26,148 bases of DNA from JBOHUC01 sp050733935 (GTDB lineage Bacteria > Eisenbacteria > RBG-16-71-46 > DASYSL01): assembly GCA_050733935.1 (NCBI GenBank), contig JBOHUC010000033.1, positions 1-26,148 on the forward strand, read 5' to 3'. Position numbers and translations under genes: made by a program. Below, in pieces: positions 1-7,543 of this stretch (position 1 is its first letter; the number at the start of each line of letters is the position of its first letter). Under the pieces are notes generated by a model. It did not search any database and was not told the origin of the DNA. It was given only the letters and a program-made list of their open reading frames with translations.

Positions 1-1251
1 GGACTGGACGAGCGACATGTGGGAGGTCGTCGGCAGCACGCGATGCGCACTGTTGCTCGAGAGTCGTGCGAGTTCCTCCTGGAGCGGCATCCATCCATCC
101 TGGGCACCCCGGGCAGCCGTCACCACGATCAGTGGGCGGGCCCCCAGAGTCTCGAGCGACCGGGCCTGTCTCATGAGCTCCGGGGCCGCAGCCCACTCGT
201 CGCGTGCGCTGCGTGCGTGGCGCGCCGTGGACCAGAATGCGAGCTCCGCATCCCGAGCCCTCGGCGGCAGGCTGTCGAAATCCGAATGGTAGGCCACTCG
301 TCCGACGCCCAATCGGGCGAGCGATGGAAACAGGGCCGAGACCCGACGATAGGTGTCGTAAAAAGCGGGATAGGTCGGCAGTCTCGTGAACATTTCGGGG
401 TGGGTGGAGTCGAGCAGAACCACGCCGGCGACATCCCCCGGGTACTCGGCCGCATAAGTGAGCGCCAACAGGCCACCAAAAGAATGGCCGACCAACACGT
501 ACGGTCCCGGGACGTGACCGCGGTTCAGCAGCGAGTGAAGATCGGCCGCCAATTCGCGACCGTCTTGCGGCCCCGCCGCGGACTCGCTCAAGCCTCGACC
601 GGCGCGATCGAACACGCACACTCGCGTGTTGCGCGCGACCTCCGGCTCGATCCATCCCCAGGTCGAGGCGGTCCCACCCGCGCCTGGCAGGAGCACGACC
701 GTCGGACTGCCCGATCCCGAAACTCTCAGGTAGAGGCGGCGACCGCCGACATCGACCATGCGCCCGTTCATCGTGATCGCGTCCCGATCCCGTGATTCGA
801 GGATGGACTCCCAAAGCCCCGCAAGGGCGGCCAATGCGAGAGCACCGAACAGAGGGAAGAGGAGCCAGGTCCGCGCGCGGCTCCGCAGGTGCGCTCGAGC
901 CTTAACGGTCATCCAGAGGACGAGGCCCAGCAATGCGAAGGGCCACATCCACGAGACCGATTCGTTCGACACCGCGTCAGACCAGACGAGAAGCCCGCCC
1001 CCGACGACCGCGAGCACTCCGGCGGGGATCAAAGCCCACCTTTGGGGTTGATCGGTGAACCGGATGGACATCACCGCGAGCAGCGCCCAGCCCAATGCAA
1101 AGGCAAAGAGCGCCACGGCCGTAATCACGTTCTCCTGGGCTCCGCCAAACGGGACGAGGACAAGAATTGTTGCTGCGAGGAACCCCGCGAAGAGAGAAAT
1201 GGCAACCACGTGGCCGATTCGAAGCCTTGGGAGGGATTGAAGAGCGGGCAA
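1..1251 (-). CDS. Membrane-anchored alpha/beta hydrolase (3' end outside window)
   Basis: Partial: the reading frame is open down to base 1, so the C-terminus is missing, although nearly all of the catalytic domain is present. Residues about 15-170 hold roughly five hydrophobic helices. An alpha/beta hydrolase domain follows, starting near MVDVGGRRLYLRV. The nucleophile elbow is GHSFGG with Ser about 257; an oxyanion-type PGAGG loop lies upstream; Asp about 385 (AQDGW) and His about 411 (TSHMS) fit the acid and base of the triad. The substrate cannot be told. The frame is directly continuous with the TAG stop of the upstream acetyltransferase, and no ATG lies near the N-terminus. A TTG at 1249-1251 is preceded by GGAG six bases upstream and is the best start; TTG at 1261-1263 or GTG at 1207-1209 are alternatives. 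The enzyme fold is clear, the start is inferred. Confidence 0.85.
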   Translation of the reverse strand, partial: MPALQSLPRLRIGHVVAISLFAGFLAATILVLVPFGGAQENVITAVALFAFALGWALLAVMSIRFTDQPQRWALIPAGVLAVVGGGLLVWSDAVSNESVSWMWPFALLGLVLWMTVKARAHLRSRARTWLLFPLFGALALAALAGLWESILESRDRDAITMNGRMVDVGGRRLYLRVSGSGSPTVVLLPGAGGTASTWGWIEPEVARNTRVCVFDRAGRGLSESAAGPQDGRELAADLHSLLNRGHVPGPYVLVGHSFGGLLALTYAAEYPGDVAGVVLLDSTHPEMFTRLPTYPAFYDTYRRVSALFPSLARLGVGRVAYHSDFDSLPPRARDAELAFWSTARHARSARDEWAAAPELMRQARSLETLGARPLIVVTAARGAQDGWMPLQEELARLSSNSAHRVLPTTSHMSLVQS

Positions 1252-1278
1252 GCGAGACTCCAATCGGCCAGCTTCAGG

Positions 1279-1821
1279 CTAAGTCGCGGGCGACGGCCAC
1301 ACGAACAGGAGACAAGGCTCGGCGGGTAGTGTGACCGGGTAGCGCTCGTTCGGCATGAGCCCTCTGTCCAGGAAACCTGCCTTGAGCAACGCCCGCCGCT
1401 CGGGAGCGTTCCGGACCAGGGTGAAGGCGAACACGCTCCGGGTCTCGGGACGTGCCGCGAGATGGCAGGCGGCGAGACGCTGCGCCGCCGTGCCGTATCC
1501 CTTCCCTCGCTCCTCTGGGTCGGCGAGGAAGATGTTGATTTCCCAGTCCACGATCGGGTCCGAAGAACCGTGGAAACGCCATGCTCTCCAGTAGAACCTG
1601 CCCAGAGGAGCCGCATCGCTCGAGCGTCGAAGCAGGAAGTAGGAGCGATCCGGATCTGCGAGGAGAAGCGATCGCAGCTCATCAGCCGATCGGAGTGGAA
1701 CCCTCTTGTAGGGCCCCTGCGCGATGGGATCCATGGTCCAGCCGATCAGCAAGTCCACGTTCTCAGGACTGGCAGGCTCCAGGGTGACCATGGCGTCCGC
1801 CAGGTTGGGACGAAGTTTCAT
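1279..1821 (-). CDS. GNAT-family N-acetyltransferase
   Basis: A 180-residue protein of the usual length for a single GNAT domain, which moves an acetyl group from acetyl-CoA to an amine. The acetyl-CoA pyrophosphate loop is seen as ERGKGYGTAAQ about two thirds along (R-G-x-G-x-G/A pattern). It is followed by the helix and the N-x-x-E-R-R-A-L-L-x-x-G-F segment typical of the RimL-like branch. The acceptor substrate is unknown. It starts at ATG 1819-1821; an internal ATG (MVTLEPA) is a possible later start. It lies 18 bases beyond the kelch protein gene and is followed, in the same frame after its stop, by the membrane hydrolase, so the three minus-strand genes could be co-transcribed. Confidence 0.85.
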   Translation of the reverse strand: MKLRPNLADAMVTLEPASPENVDLLIGWTMDPIAQGPYKRVPLRSADELRSLLLADPDRSYFLLRRSSDAAPLGRFYWRAWRFHGSSDPIVDWEINIFLADPEERGKGYGTAAQRLAACHLAARPETRSVFAFTLVRNAPERRALLKAGFLDRGLMPNERYPVTLPAEPCLLFVWPSPAT

Positions 1822-1839
1822 TGCCCCAGTATCGAGCCG

Positions 1840-4161
1840 TCAATCGACCTTGACCAGTCGGCCGCTCGCGTGTCCGGCCACGGACTGCACGTGATAGAAG
1901 TAGATGCCCGCTGCGACCGGCGTGCCCGTCGTGGTGCGTCCGTCCCATCGGATGCGCGTCACGTCGCTTTCCGGTGCGGCGAGACGTCGGACCACACGAC
2001 CGGTGACGTCGGAGACCACCACCGTCGCGCTGGCCGCTCGAGGCGAGCGGATCTCGAAGGTGACGCCGCCGCGGGCCGGGACGGGGTACACGCGCACTTC
2101 GACGACGTTCCGAGACGGCGTGACTTCCGGCACGTCGATCGTCTGATGAAACCTCAGGGCCCACGCGCTGCTGTTCTGCCCTCCGTTCTGGAACTGTCCA
2201 CCGAAGACGACCATGCGGTCGCGCGGCTCGTCGAAGACGGCGCTGTGCGCGTCGATGCCGGGCGGCGACTCTCCGTCCGTGGCCAGCGGGGTCCAGGCGG
2301 AGGAGCCCGTGAGGTCGAGGGCATGGCTCGTGTTGACCCGATGATGATTGCCATCGAAGTCGTCGCCTCCGAAGACGATCATGCGATGGCGATGGGGGTC
2401 GTAGACGGCGCTGTGCCGCTGCCAGGCGATCGGCGGCGTTCCGGTCGCCGTGATCGGGTTCCACGCAGGAGTCCCCGAGAGCGTCAGCTCCCACACATCG
2501 TCGAAGCCCATGCCGCCGATCGCCGCGCCGCGCGCGATGATCATTCGGTCTCGCGGTGGGTCGTAGATCGCCGAGTGCCAGAAGCGACCCGCCGGGGGCG
2601 TCCCCGTGGGCGCGAGGAGCGTCCAGGCCGGGGTCGCGCCCAGCGACAGAGCCCACACGTCATTGAACACGGTTCCACCCGAAATCCCGCCGAAGACGAG
2701 CATCCGGTTGCGCGCCGCGTCGTACACGGCCGTGTGCCCGGAGCGCGGCGCGGGAGGAATACCGGCGGCCGCCACCGTGCTCCACGCCGGACTTCCCGCC
2801 AAGGAGAGCTGCGACACGCCGGCGAAGTAGACGCCGCTCACGTTCCGGCCGCCGAACACGATCATTCGCTGCCCGACCGAATCGTAGATCGCGGCGTGGT
2901 CGTACCGGCCCTGGGGTGGCGTACCGGAGGGCGCGAGCAAGGCCCAGCCCTGTTCTTCCAACAGATCCAGCGTCCAGGCTTCGTTGAACACGGCGCCGGT
3001 CGAGACGGTTCCGCCGAACGCCACCATGCGGTGGCGCGGCACATCGATCACCGCGGAATGTTCCTCACGCGGGAACGGCCGCGCCTCGTTGATGGGACGG
3101 GTCCACGCGAGCGGCCCCTCGAGCGACAGGACCATGACTTCGTTCGTCCTGAACTCCACGTCCTCCTGGACGGTTCCACCGAACGAGAGCATCCGCTGTC
3201 GCATCGGGTCGTAGATCACGGCATGTTCGCGACGCGGCGGATAGGAAAAGCCCGTGGGGAAGAGCTGGGTCCACATGGGGGTCCCCACGAGCGTCAGCGC
3301 CCACACGTCCTCGAAGTTGTCGCCACTGGTGCCCCCGAAGACCAGCATGCGGTGGTGGATCGGGTCGTGGATGGCGGCGTGCTGGGAGCGTGCAAGTGGC
3401 GGGAAGCCTGACGGGACCAGGAGGTTCCACGTCGGCGTTCCGAAGAGCGAGAGCTCCCAAACTTGGTTCGTGACTCCCGTGACCGCATCGATCCCACCGA
3501 ACATCACGATTCGATCGCCGTCCGGATCGTAGATCGCGGAGTGCTGGCTGCGCGGGTTGGGAGTGCTCCCCTGGACCGTGAGCGGATTCCAGACGGGCGC
3601 ACCCGAGAGCGTCAGCTCCCAGACTTCGTTGTTGGACGTGCCGCCGTTGACGCCGCCGATCACGATCATGCGTTGCCGCACGGGGTCGTAGACCGCGACG
3701 TGGCCGGTCCGTGGTGAAGGGGGCGACCCGGCGGGAAGGACCTGCTGCCAGGTCGGCACGCCTTCAGTCGAGAGCGCCCACACGTCGTTGCGCTCGGCGG
3801 TGTCGAATCCGCCGAAGACCAGCATACGGTCGTTCACCGGATCGTGGATGGCGGTGTGGCCGTTACGTGGGGTCGGCGGCGTCCCTTGCACGAGCATCTG
3901 ATGCCAGCCCGCCGCGCTCGCGAGCGGCAGCACCCACACGTCGTTGCGCCGCGCGTTGGTCATGCCGCCGAACACGATCATGCGGTCGCCGGCCGCGTGG
4001 TAGACGGCAGAGTGGCCATCGCGGGCCAGGGGTATCCCCACCGAGAGCCAGGTCCCGTCGTTCTGGGCGTGCGAGGGGGACGTGGAGAGCGATGCCCCAC
4101 CGAGGAGGATCGCGGTGAGGGCGCCGAACCATCGAGCCCTGTACTGCGGAGGGGAGCGCAC
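1840..4161 (-). CDS. Secreted kelch-type repeat protein with FlgD-like C-terminal domain
   Basis: A 773-residue exported protein. It starts at GTG 4159-4161, with AGGAG about six bases upstream. Residues 1-33 form a signal peptide (Arg-rich start, ALTAILLGGASL core, SHAQ cleavage region). Then come 12 repeats of about 50-60 residues, each with the pattern H-(S/T)-A-(I/V)-Y/H-D-x-x-x-(D/H/Q)-R-M-(I/L)-V-F-G-G and an N-(D/E)-V-W-x-L strand. This is the kelch/galactose-oxidase-type beta-propeller signature; twelve repeats could make two six-bladed propellers. Repeat 10 reads RMIIARGAAI and has lost the FGG glycine pair. The last 85 or so residues have VSDVTGRVVRRL and GTPVAAGIYFYHV, matching the FlgD-like / type IX-sorting-like tails of FCB bacteria. 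The ligand or substrate is unknown; a surface or extracellular role is inferred. Confidence 0.9.
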   Translation of the reverse strand: MRSPPQYRARWFGALTAILLGGASLSTSPSHAQNDGTWLSVGIPLARDGHSAVYHAAGDRMIVFGGMTNARRNDVWVLPLASAAGWHQMLVQGTPPTPRNGHTAIHDPVNDRMLVFGGFDTAERNDVWALSTEGVPTWQQVLPAGSPPSPRTGHVAVYDPVRQRMIVIGGVNGGTSNNEVWELTLSGAPVWNPLTVQGSTPNPRSQHSAIYDPDGDRIVMFGGIDAVTGVTNQVWELSLFGTPTWNLLVPSGFPPLARSQHAAIHDPIHHRMLVFGGTSGDNFEDVWALTLVGTPMWTQLFPTGFSYPPRREHAVIYDPMRQRMLSFGGTVQEDVEFRTNEVMVLSLEGPLAWTRPINEARPFPREEHSAVIDVPRHRMVAFGGTVSTGAVFNEAWTLDLLEEQGWALLAPSGTPPQGRYDHAAIYDSVGQRMIVFGGRNVSGVYFAGVSQLSLAGSPAWSTVAAAGIPPAPRSGHTAVYDAARNRMLVFGGISGGTVFNDVWALSLGATPAWTLLAPTGTPPAGRFWHSAIYDPPRDRMIIARGAAIGGMGFDDVWELTLSGTPAWNPITATGTPPIAWQRHSAVYDPHRHRMIVFGGDDFDGNHHRVNTSHALDLTGSSAWTPLATDGESPPGIDAHSAVFDEPRDRMVVFGGQFQNGGQNSSAWALRFHQTIDVPEVTPSRNVVEVRVYPVPARGGVTFEIRSPRAASATVVVSDVTGRVVRRLAAPESDVTRIRWDGRTTTGTPVAAGIYFYHVQSVAGHASGRLVKVD

Positions 4162-4215
4162 GAACTTCTCCTGTGCGGTTGGCCGTCTGCGAGGCGTGGT
4201 CCGTAGCCCGTAGAC

Positions 4216-6501
4216 TCACCGGCGAACGAGCTTCCGCGACACCATCTTCCCGCCGGACTCGAGCCGCACCGAATAGATTCCCGCCGGCACCGCCTGGCCA
4301 CCGTCGTCCCGCCCGTTCCACATCACAGAATGCGCTCCTGCTTCCTGGACGCGTTCAACGAGCACGGCGATCCGCCGACCACGAACATCGAAAAGGGACA
4401 GCGTCGTGCGGCTCCCGCGCGGCAGCACATAGTGCAAGGATACCTGGGAGTGAAACGGGTTGGGCCGGACGGCTACCGGCTGCAGGCCATCGCGCGCATC
4501 GCGATCCGGAACCGCCACTCCTGAACCGGAACCGTGGTAGACGTGCGCGTGCAATTGTTCGCTAACGATGACGTCGGAATAGCCGTCTCCATTGACGTCC
4601 CCCGCGCTTCCCAGCGAGTGGCCAAAGAATCCCCCAATCAGATTGCCCTCGCTGGTCCATGCGGGACTGCTCGACAGGCCATTGGCAGAGCCCGAGAAGA
4701 CGAACGCTCGTCCTGCGTTCTCCTGCTCAGTGTCGTACAAGTATGAGCCGATGATGACGTCGGAATAGCCGTCACCGTCAACGTCGCCTGCCGTCGCCAC
4801 ACGGGAGCCGAAGTATTCGAAGGACTGCTGCCCTACGCGCGTCCAAGCCGGCGTTGCGGTGAGCCCCATGGCACTCCCATGATAGACGCTGGCACTTCCG
4901 AGGTCGTTCTGGTGGCCGGGCGCTCCCACGATGACGTCGGAGTACCCGTCGCCATTGACGTCCCCGGCCGTGTCCCCCAATCCGAATTCGGCACGCGGGC
5001 TATCGCCATTGGCGATCCACGCCGGGCTGGTCGCGAGCCCGGCGGCCGAGCCGTGATAGACGTATGCTCTGCCCCTCCAGTCAAAATCTTCGCAGGTCCC
5101 GAATGGGCACATCAGCGCTCTCACGACGACGTCGGAATGCCCATCGCCATTCACATCTCCGGCGGTCCTGACCGAGACCCCAAATATAGCGGTCGCGCTA
5201 TCCCCCTCGGCGGTCCAGATCGGGCTTGCGCCTAGCCCCGCGGCGGAGCCGAGGTAGAGGTACGCTTTTCCCTCGTCGGTCTGGCCGTTGTCGTATGTGG
5301 GGGCACCGACGATCACATCGGCATAGCCGTCGTTATTGACGTCTCCTGCGGTCGCCACCGAGCCACCGTAGTAAGCGTTGATCTGATTGCCCTCGGCAGT
5401 CCAAGCCGGGCTGGCCGAGAGCCCCACCGCGGACCCGAGGTAGACGAACGCCCGACCCTCGTTCGTCTGGCCATTGCTGTAATTCGTGGCGCTGACAACG
5501 ACGTCGGAGTATCCGTCGCCGTTCACGTCCCCGGCTGTGGCAACCTCGATGCCGAAAGCAGCGCCCTCCTGGTTGCTTTCGGCAGTCCAGGCCGGACTGA
5601 CGGAGAGCCCCGCGGCCGAGCCGAGGTAGACGAACGCACGCCCTTCCCTCACTTGGCCGTTGTCGTACGAAGCGGATCCGAGGATGACGTCGGAATAGCC
5701 ATCGCCATTGACGTCGCCCGCGGTTCCCACGCTGCTGAAGAGGGCTCCTGGTTGCCCCGTCTGGACAGACCAGGCGGGGTTCGTCATGAGCGGATCGATC
5801 GTGATCGGGTACGCCGCCGCCCGGTCGTCCACTTCGATCGCGACACCTCTGTCTTCGGCGGCGAGCCGCGCAGGGAGTCTCGCCCCGACAGCGTCCCAGA
5901 CGACCAGCTTGCCGTAGCGCAGCACGCACGCCCCGGTTTCATCCACGAAATCCAACTCCCGCCCGTCACTACTTGGGGTCATGCGGATTCCGGACGCGAG
6001 ACGGCCTTCGATGCGGAGCGGGCCCAAGCCCCCGGGACGGGTCGCCACAGTGAAGCCTTGCTCCAGCCCCTGGCTTCGGTTCTCGTACCATTCCACCAGC
6101 CCTTTGCGCAGGTATTCCACCCGCGACCCTCGAGCCACGGGCGACACCGCCTCGGCGTGCCGCATCCTTCCCGGCCGCCCCCACCGGGCGGTCCGCCAAC
6201 GCCACTGCCATGCGCCCTCATCGGCAGTGCGCTGCCTCAACTGGACACCATTGCTACGGAACCAAGCTCTGAGATTCTGCGCGCGATTGGGAGCCTGCAA
6301 CCCCTGCTCGGTCCACGAAGCGACGTACTCGTCACGTTCGAGGCCCTCGCCTACCCGCTTCAACCACGTCTCGCCGCCACCAGCGGCCACCGGCGCGGCG
6401 CTGGGCGCCAGCGACGGCTGAGCGTTGCCTGTGCAATGCGCATTTGGCGCCAAGAGAGCCAGAAGGATCATTGCGCCGAACAGCCAAAGCCACTTACTCA
6501 T
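4216..6501 (-). CDS. Secreted FG-GAP repeat (integrin-alpha-like) protein with C-terminal sorting domain
   Basis: A 761-residue exported protein. The open frame extends to 6642, but the extra 47 residues are Arg-rich and precede a clear signal peptide, MSKWLWLFGAMILLALLAP, so ATG 6499-6501 is chosen. Residues about 30-260 form the N-terminal region common in such proteins (VEYLRKGLVEWYENRSQG, ending YPITIDPL). Seven FG-GAP repeats follow, each with a calcium-binding-type loop G-D-V-(N/D)-x-D-G-(Y/H)-(S/A)-D-V and a G-R-A-(F/Y)-V-Y-x-G-S strand, enough for one seven-bladed propeller. The final 85 residues have LSLFDVRGRRIAVL and GQAVPAGIYSVRL, a FlgD-like sorting tail. It lies 54 bases upstream of the kelch gene in the same direction. 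Its ligand is unknown. Confidence 0.9.
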   Translation of the reverse strand: MSKWLWLFGAMILLALLAPNAHCTGNAQPSLAPSAAPVAAGGGETWLKRVGEGLERDEYVASWTEQGLQAPNRAQNLRAWFRSNGVQLRQRTADEGAWQWRWRTARWGRPGRMRHAEAVSPVARGSRVEYLRKGLVEWYENRSQGLEQGFTVATRPGGLGPLRIEGRLASGIRMTPSSDGRELDFVDETGACVLRYGKLVVWDAVGARLPARLAAEDRGVAIEVDDRAAAYPITIDPLMTNPAWSVQTGQPGALFSSVGTAGDVNGDGYSDVILGSASYDNGQVREGRAFVYLGSAAGLSVSPAWTAESNQEGAAFGIEVATAGDVNGDGYSDVVVSATNYSNGQTNEGRAFVYLGSAVGLSASPAWTAEGNQINAYYGGSVATAGDVNNDGYADVIVGAPTYDNGQTDEGKAYLYLGSAAGLGASPIWTAEGDSATAIFGVSVRTAGDVNGDGHSDVVVRALMCPFGTCEDFDWRGRAYVYHGSAAGLATSPAWIANGDSPRAEFGLGDTAGDVNGDGYSDVIVGAPGHQNDLGSASVYHGSAMGLTATPAWTRVGQQSFEYFGSRVATAGDVDGDGYSDVIIGSYLYDTEQENAGRAFVFSGSANGLSSSPAWTSEGNLIGGFFGHSLGSAGDVNGDGYSDVIVSEQLHAHVYHGSGSGVAVPDRDARDGLQPVAVRPNPFHSQVSLHYVLPRGSRTTLSLFDVRGRRIAVLVERVQEAGAHSVMWNGRDDGGQAVPAGIYSVRLESGGKMVSRKLVRR

Positions 6502-6892
6502 GTCACACGTCCGGCAGGGGGGATGACGCCGCAAGACCCGACGTGCGTCAGCGGCGATAAGATGTCGCCGTCGTTTTCTCCGACGGGATGGGGGCGTCGC
6601 TCGGCGAGTGCGCCGGGAGGAAGAGGGGGATCGAGAGCGCAACGGTGGCGAGAAATGGGCGCGATAGGAGGCGGGCGCATTTCACGGGGACCTCCGAGTG
6701 GGGGGTGGACCGGGGTCGCCTGGGGGCCAGCTACGACGGGGAAGTATACACCACAAAGGATGTCTCGATCGTTTGCCACCGATCCGAAGTTCGCTTCTGA
6801 AACAACTCCGTAGTCAGCCGCTCAAAGCGCCTGATCCAACGCCAGTGCCGCTTCGCGCAAGTCGAAGAGATGCACTACAGTGCCCCGCCCGT
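6502..6892. other. Non-coding region upstream of the FG-GAP gene
   Basis: About 390 bases with no gene I can support. Reading frames here are Arg- and Gly-rich and look like GC shadows. It holds a short stem CGGCGA (6552-6557) / TCGCCG (6565-6570) followed on the plus strand by TCGTTTTCT. That looks like a weak terminator, but no plus-strand gene precedes it. It also holds a possible minus-strand -10 box at 6743-6748. Confidence 0.6.
6743..6748 (-). promoter_or_regulatory. Possible -10 box (TATACT) for the FG-GAP gene
   Basis: The minus strand reads TATACT here, one of the few AT-rich hexamers in the leader. No convincing -35 hexamer lies 16-18 bases upstream, and the implied untranslated leader would be about 235 bases, so this is only a suggestion. 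Confidence 0.2.
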
Positions 6893-6936
6893 GGCCCCGT
6901 AGCTCACACTGATGGGGCGGCGGTTTCCTAAACCGT
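6893..6936 (+). pseudogene. 5' half of a tRNA-Arg(CCU) gene, truncated after the anticodon arm
   Basis: Forty-four bases fit tRNA positions 1-43 in canonical numbering. They comprise the 7-base acceptor strand GGCCCCG, the linker TA, D-stem GCTC / GGGC around a 9-base loop, one base, then a five-pair anticodon stem (GCGGT / ACCGT, outermost pair G-U) closing the 7-base loop TTCCTAA. The loop has T33, anticodon CCT at 6927-6929 and A37-A38, as expected for tRNA-Arg(CCU). No T-arm (GTTCRA) or matching 3' acceptor strand (CGGGGCC) follows, and the D-loop lacks the usual GG. It is therefore a remnant, not a working tRNA. The opposite-strand acetyltransferase gene ends inside it, its TAG stop being read from bases 6928-6930 of the anticodon loop. 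Confidence 0.65.
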
Positions 6937-7533
6937 TTCTCTTGCGTGTCGCGCGAGCCGGGCGAGCAGATGCTTCTTCACGTCCGGCCACTCGGCCGCG
7001 AGGATGCTGAACATCACGGAATCGCGGACCGAGCCGTCGCGTCGCACCTGATGGTGGCGGATCACGCCGTCCTTGTGCGCGCCGAGGGCTGCGATCGCCT
7101 TCTGGGACGCGAAATTGAAATTGTCCGTTCGAAATCCCACGACCTGACAGCCCACCGTGTCGAACGCGTGCCCGAGCAAGAGAAGCTTGCAGGCCGTGTT
7201 GACGTGCGTCCGTTGCCAGCTCGCGCCGTACCACGTGTATCCGATCTCGACGCGGGCGGCTGGCGGGACGATGTCGTGATAGCGAGTGCTGCCAGCGATC
7301 GTGCCGGTGGCGAGATTCCGGACGGCCCACGGCAGCATGTGCCCGGTCCGACGGCCCTCCTGCGCGTCCGCGATGTACTGCGCCGCGTCCGCGGGCCTTG
7401 GGACGAGGGTGAACCACAGCTCCCACAGCCGGCCGTCCTCGGCGGCGGCGGCGAGCCCGTCCCGGTGCTCCGGGGACAGGGGCTCGAGCCGCACGCCATG
7501 CGCTTCGAGGGTGACCTCGGAGAGAACGATCAC
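6928..7533 (-). CDS. RimJ/RimL-like GNAT acetyltransferase
   Basis: A 201-residue protein of the RimJ/RimL branch of GNAT acetyltransferases, which acetylate protein N-termini or small amines with acetyl-CoA. Signs are E-I-G-Y-T-W-Y in the core strand, THVNTACKLLLLGHAF in the acetyl-CoA-binding helix, TDNFNFASQKAIAALGAHKDG (the N-x-x-S-x-x-A-I-x-x-L-G-A block), then RDGSVRDSVMFSI and EWPDVKKHL at the end. These are all in the family's usual order and the protein is full length. It starts at GTG 7531-7533 with no strong ribosome site and lies 10 bases behind the stop of the FAD oxidoreductase, so translational coupling is likely. Its stop codon lies inside the tRNA-Arg remnant on the other strand, so its last few codons may have been set by that rearrangement. 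The substrate is unknown. Confidence 0.87.
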   Translation of the reverse strand: MIVLSEVTLEAHGVRLEPLSPEHRDGLAAAAEDGRLWELWFTLVPRPADAAQYIADAQEGRRTGHMLPWAVRNLATGTIAGSTRYHDIVPPAARVEIGYTWYGASWQRTHVNTACKLLLLGHAFDTVGCQVVGFRTDNFNFASQKAIAALGAHKDGVIRHHQVRRDGSVRDSVMFSILAAEWPDVKKHLLARLARHARETV

Positions 7534-7543
7534 GAACCGCGGA

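Noticed and set aside
1462..3411. A 649-residue plus-strand open frame antisense to the kelch gene
   Set aside because: It is rich in Arg, His, Asp and Val in a repeating pattern that mirrors the kelch repeats on the other strand; it has no domain, no ribosome site and no export signal. It is a GC shadow.
6552..6577. Plus-strand terminator (CGGCGA / TCGCCG followed by TCGTTTT)
   Set aside because: No plus-strand gene ends upstream of it and the stem is only six pairs, so it is probably chance within the leader of the FG-GAP gene.
6502..6642. N-terminal extension of the FG-GAP protein
   Set aside because: The extra 47 residues are mostly Arg and Ser, precede a textbook signal peptide and have no ribosome site.
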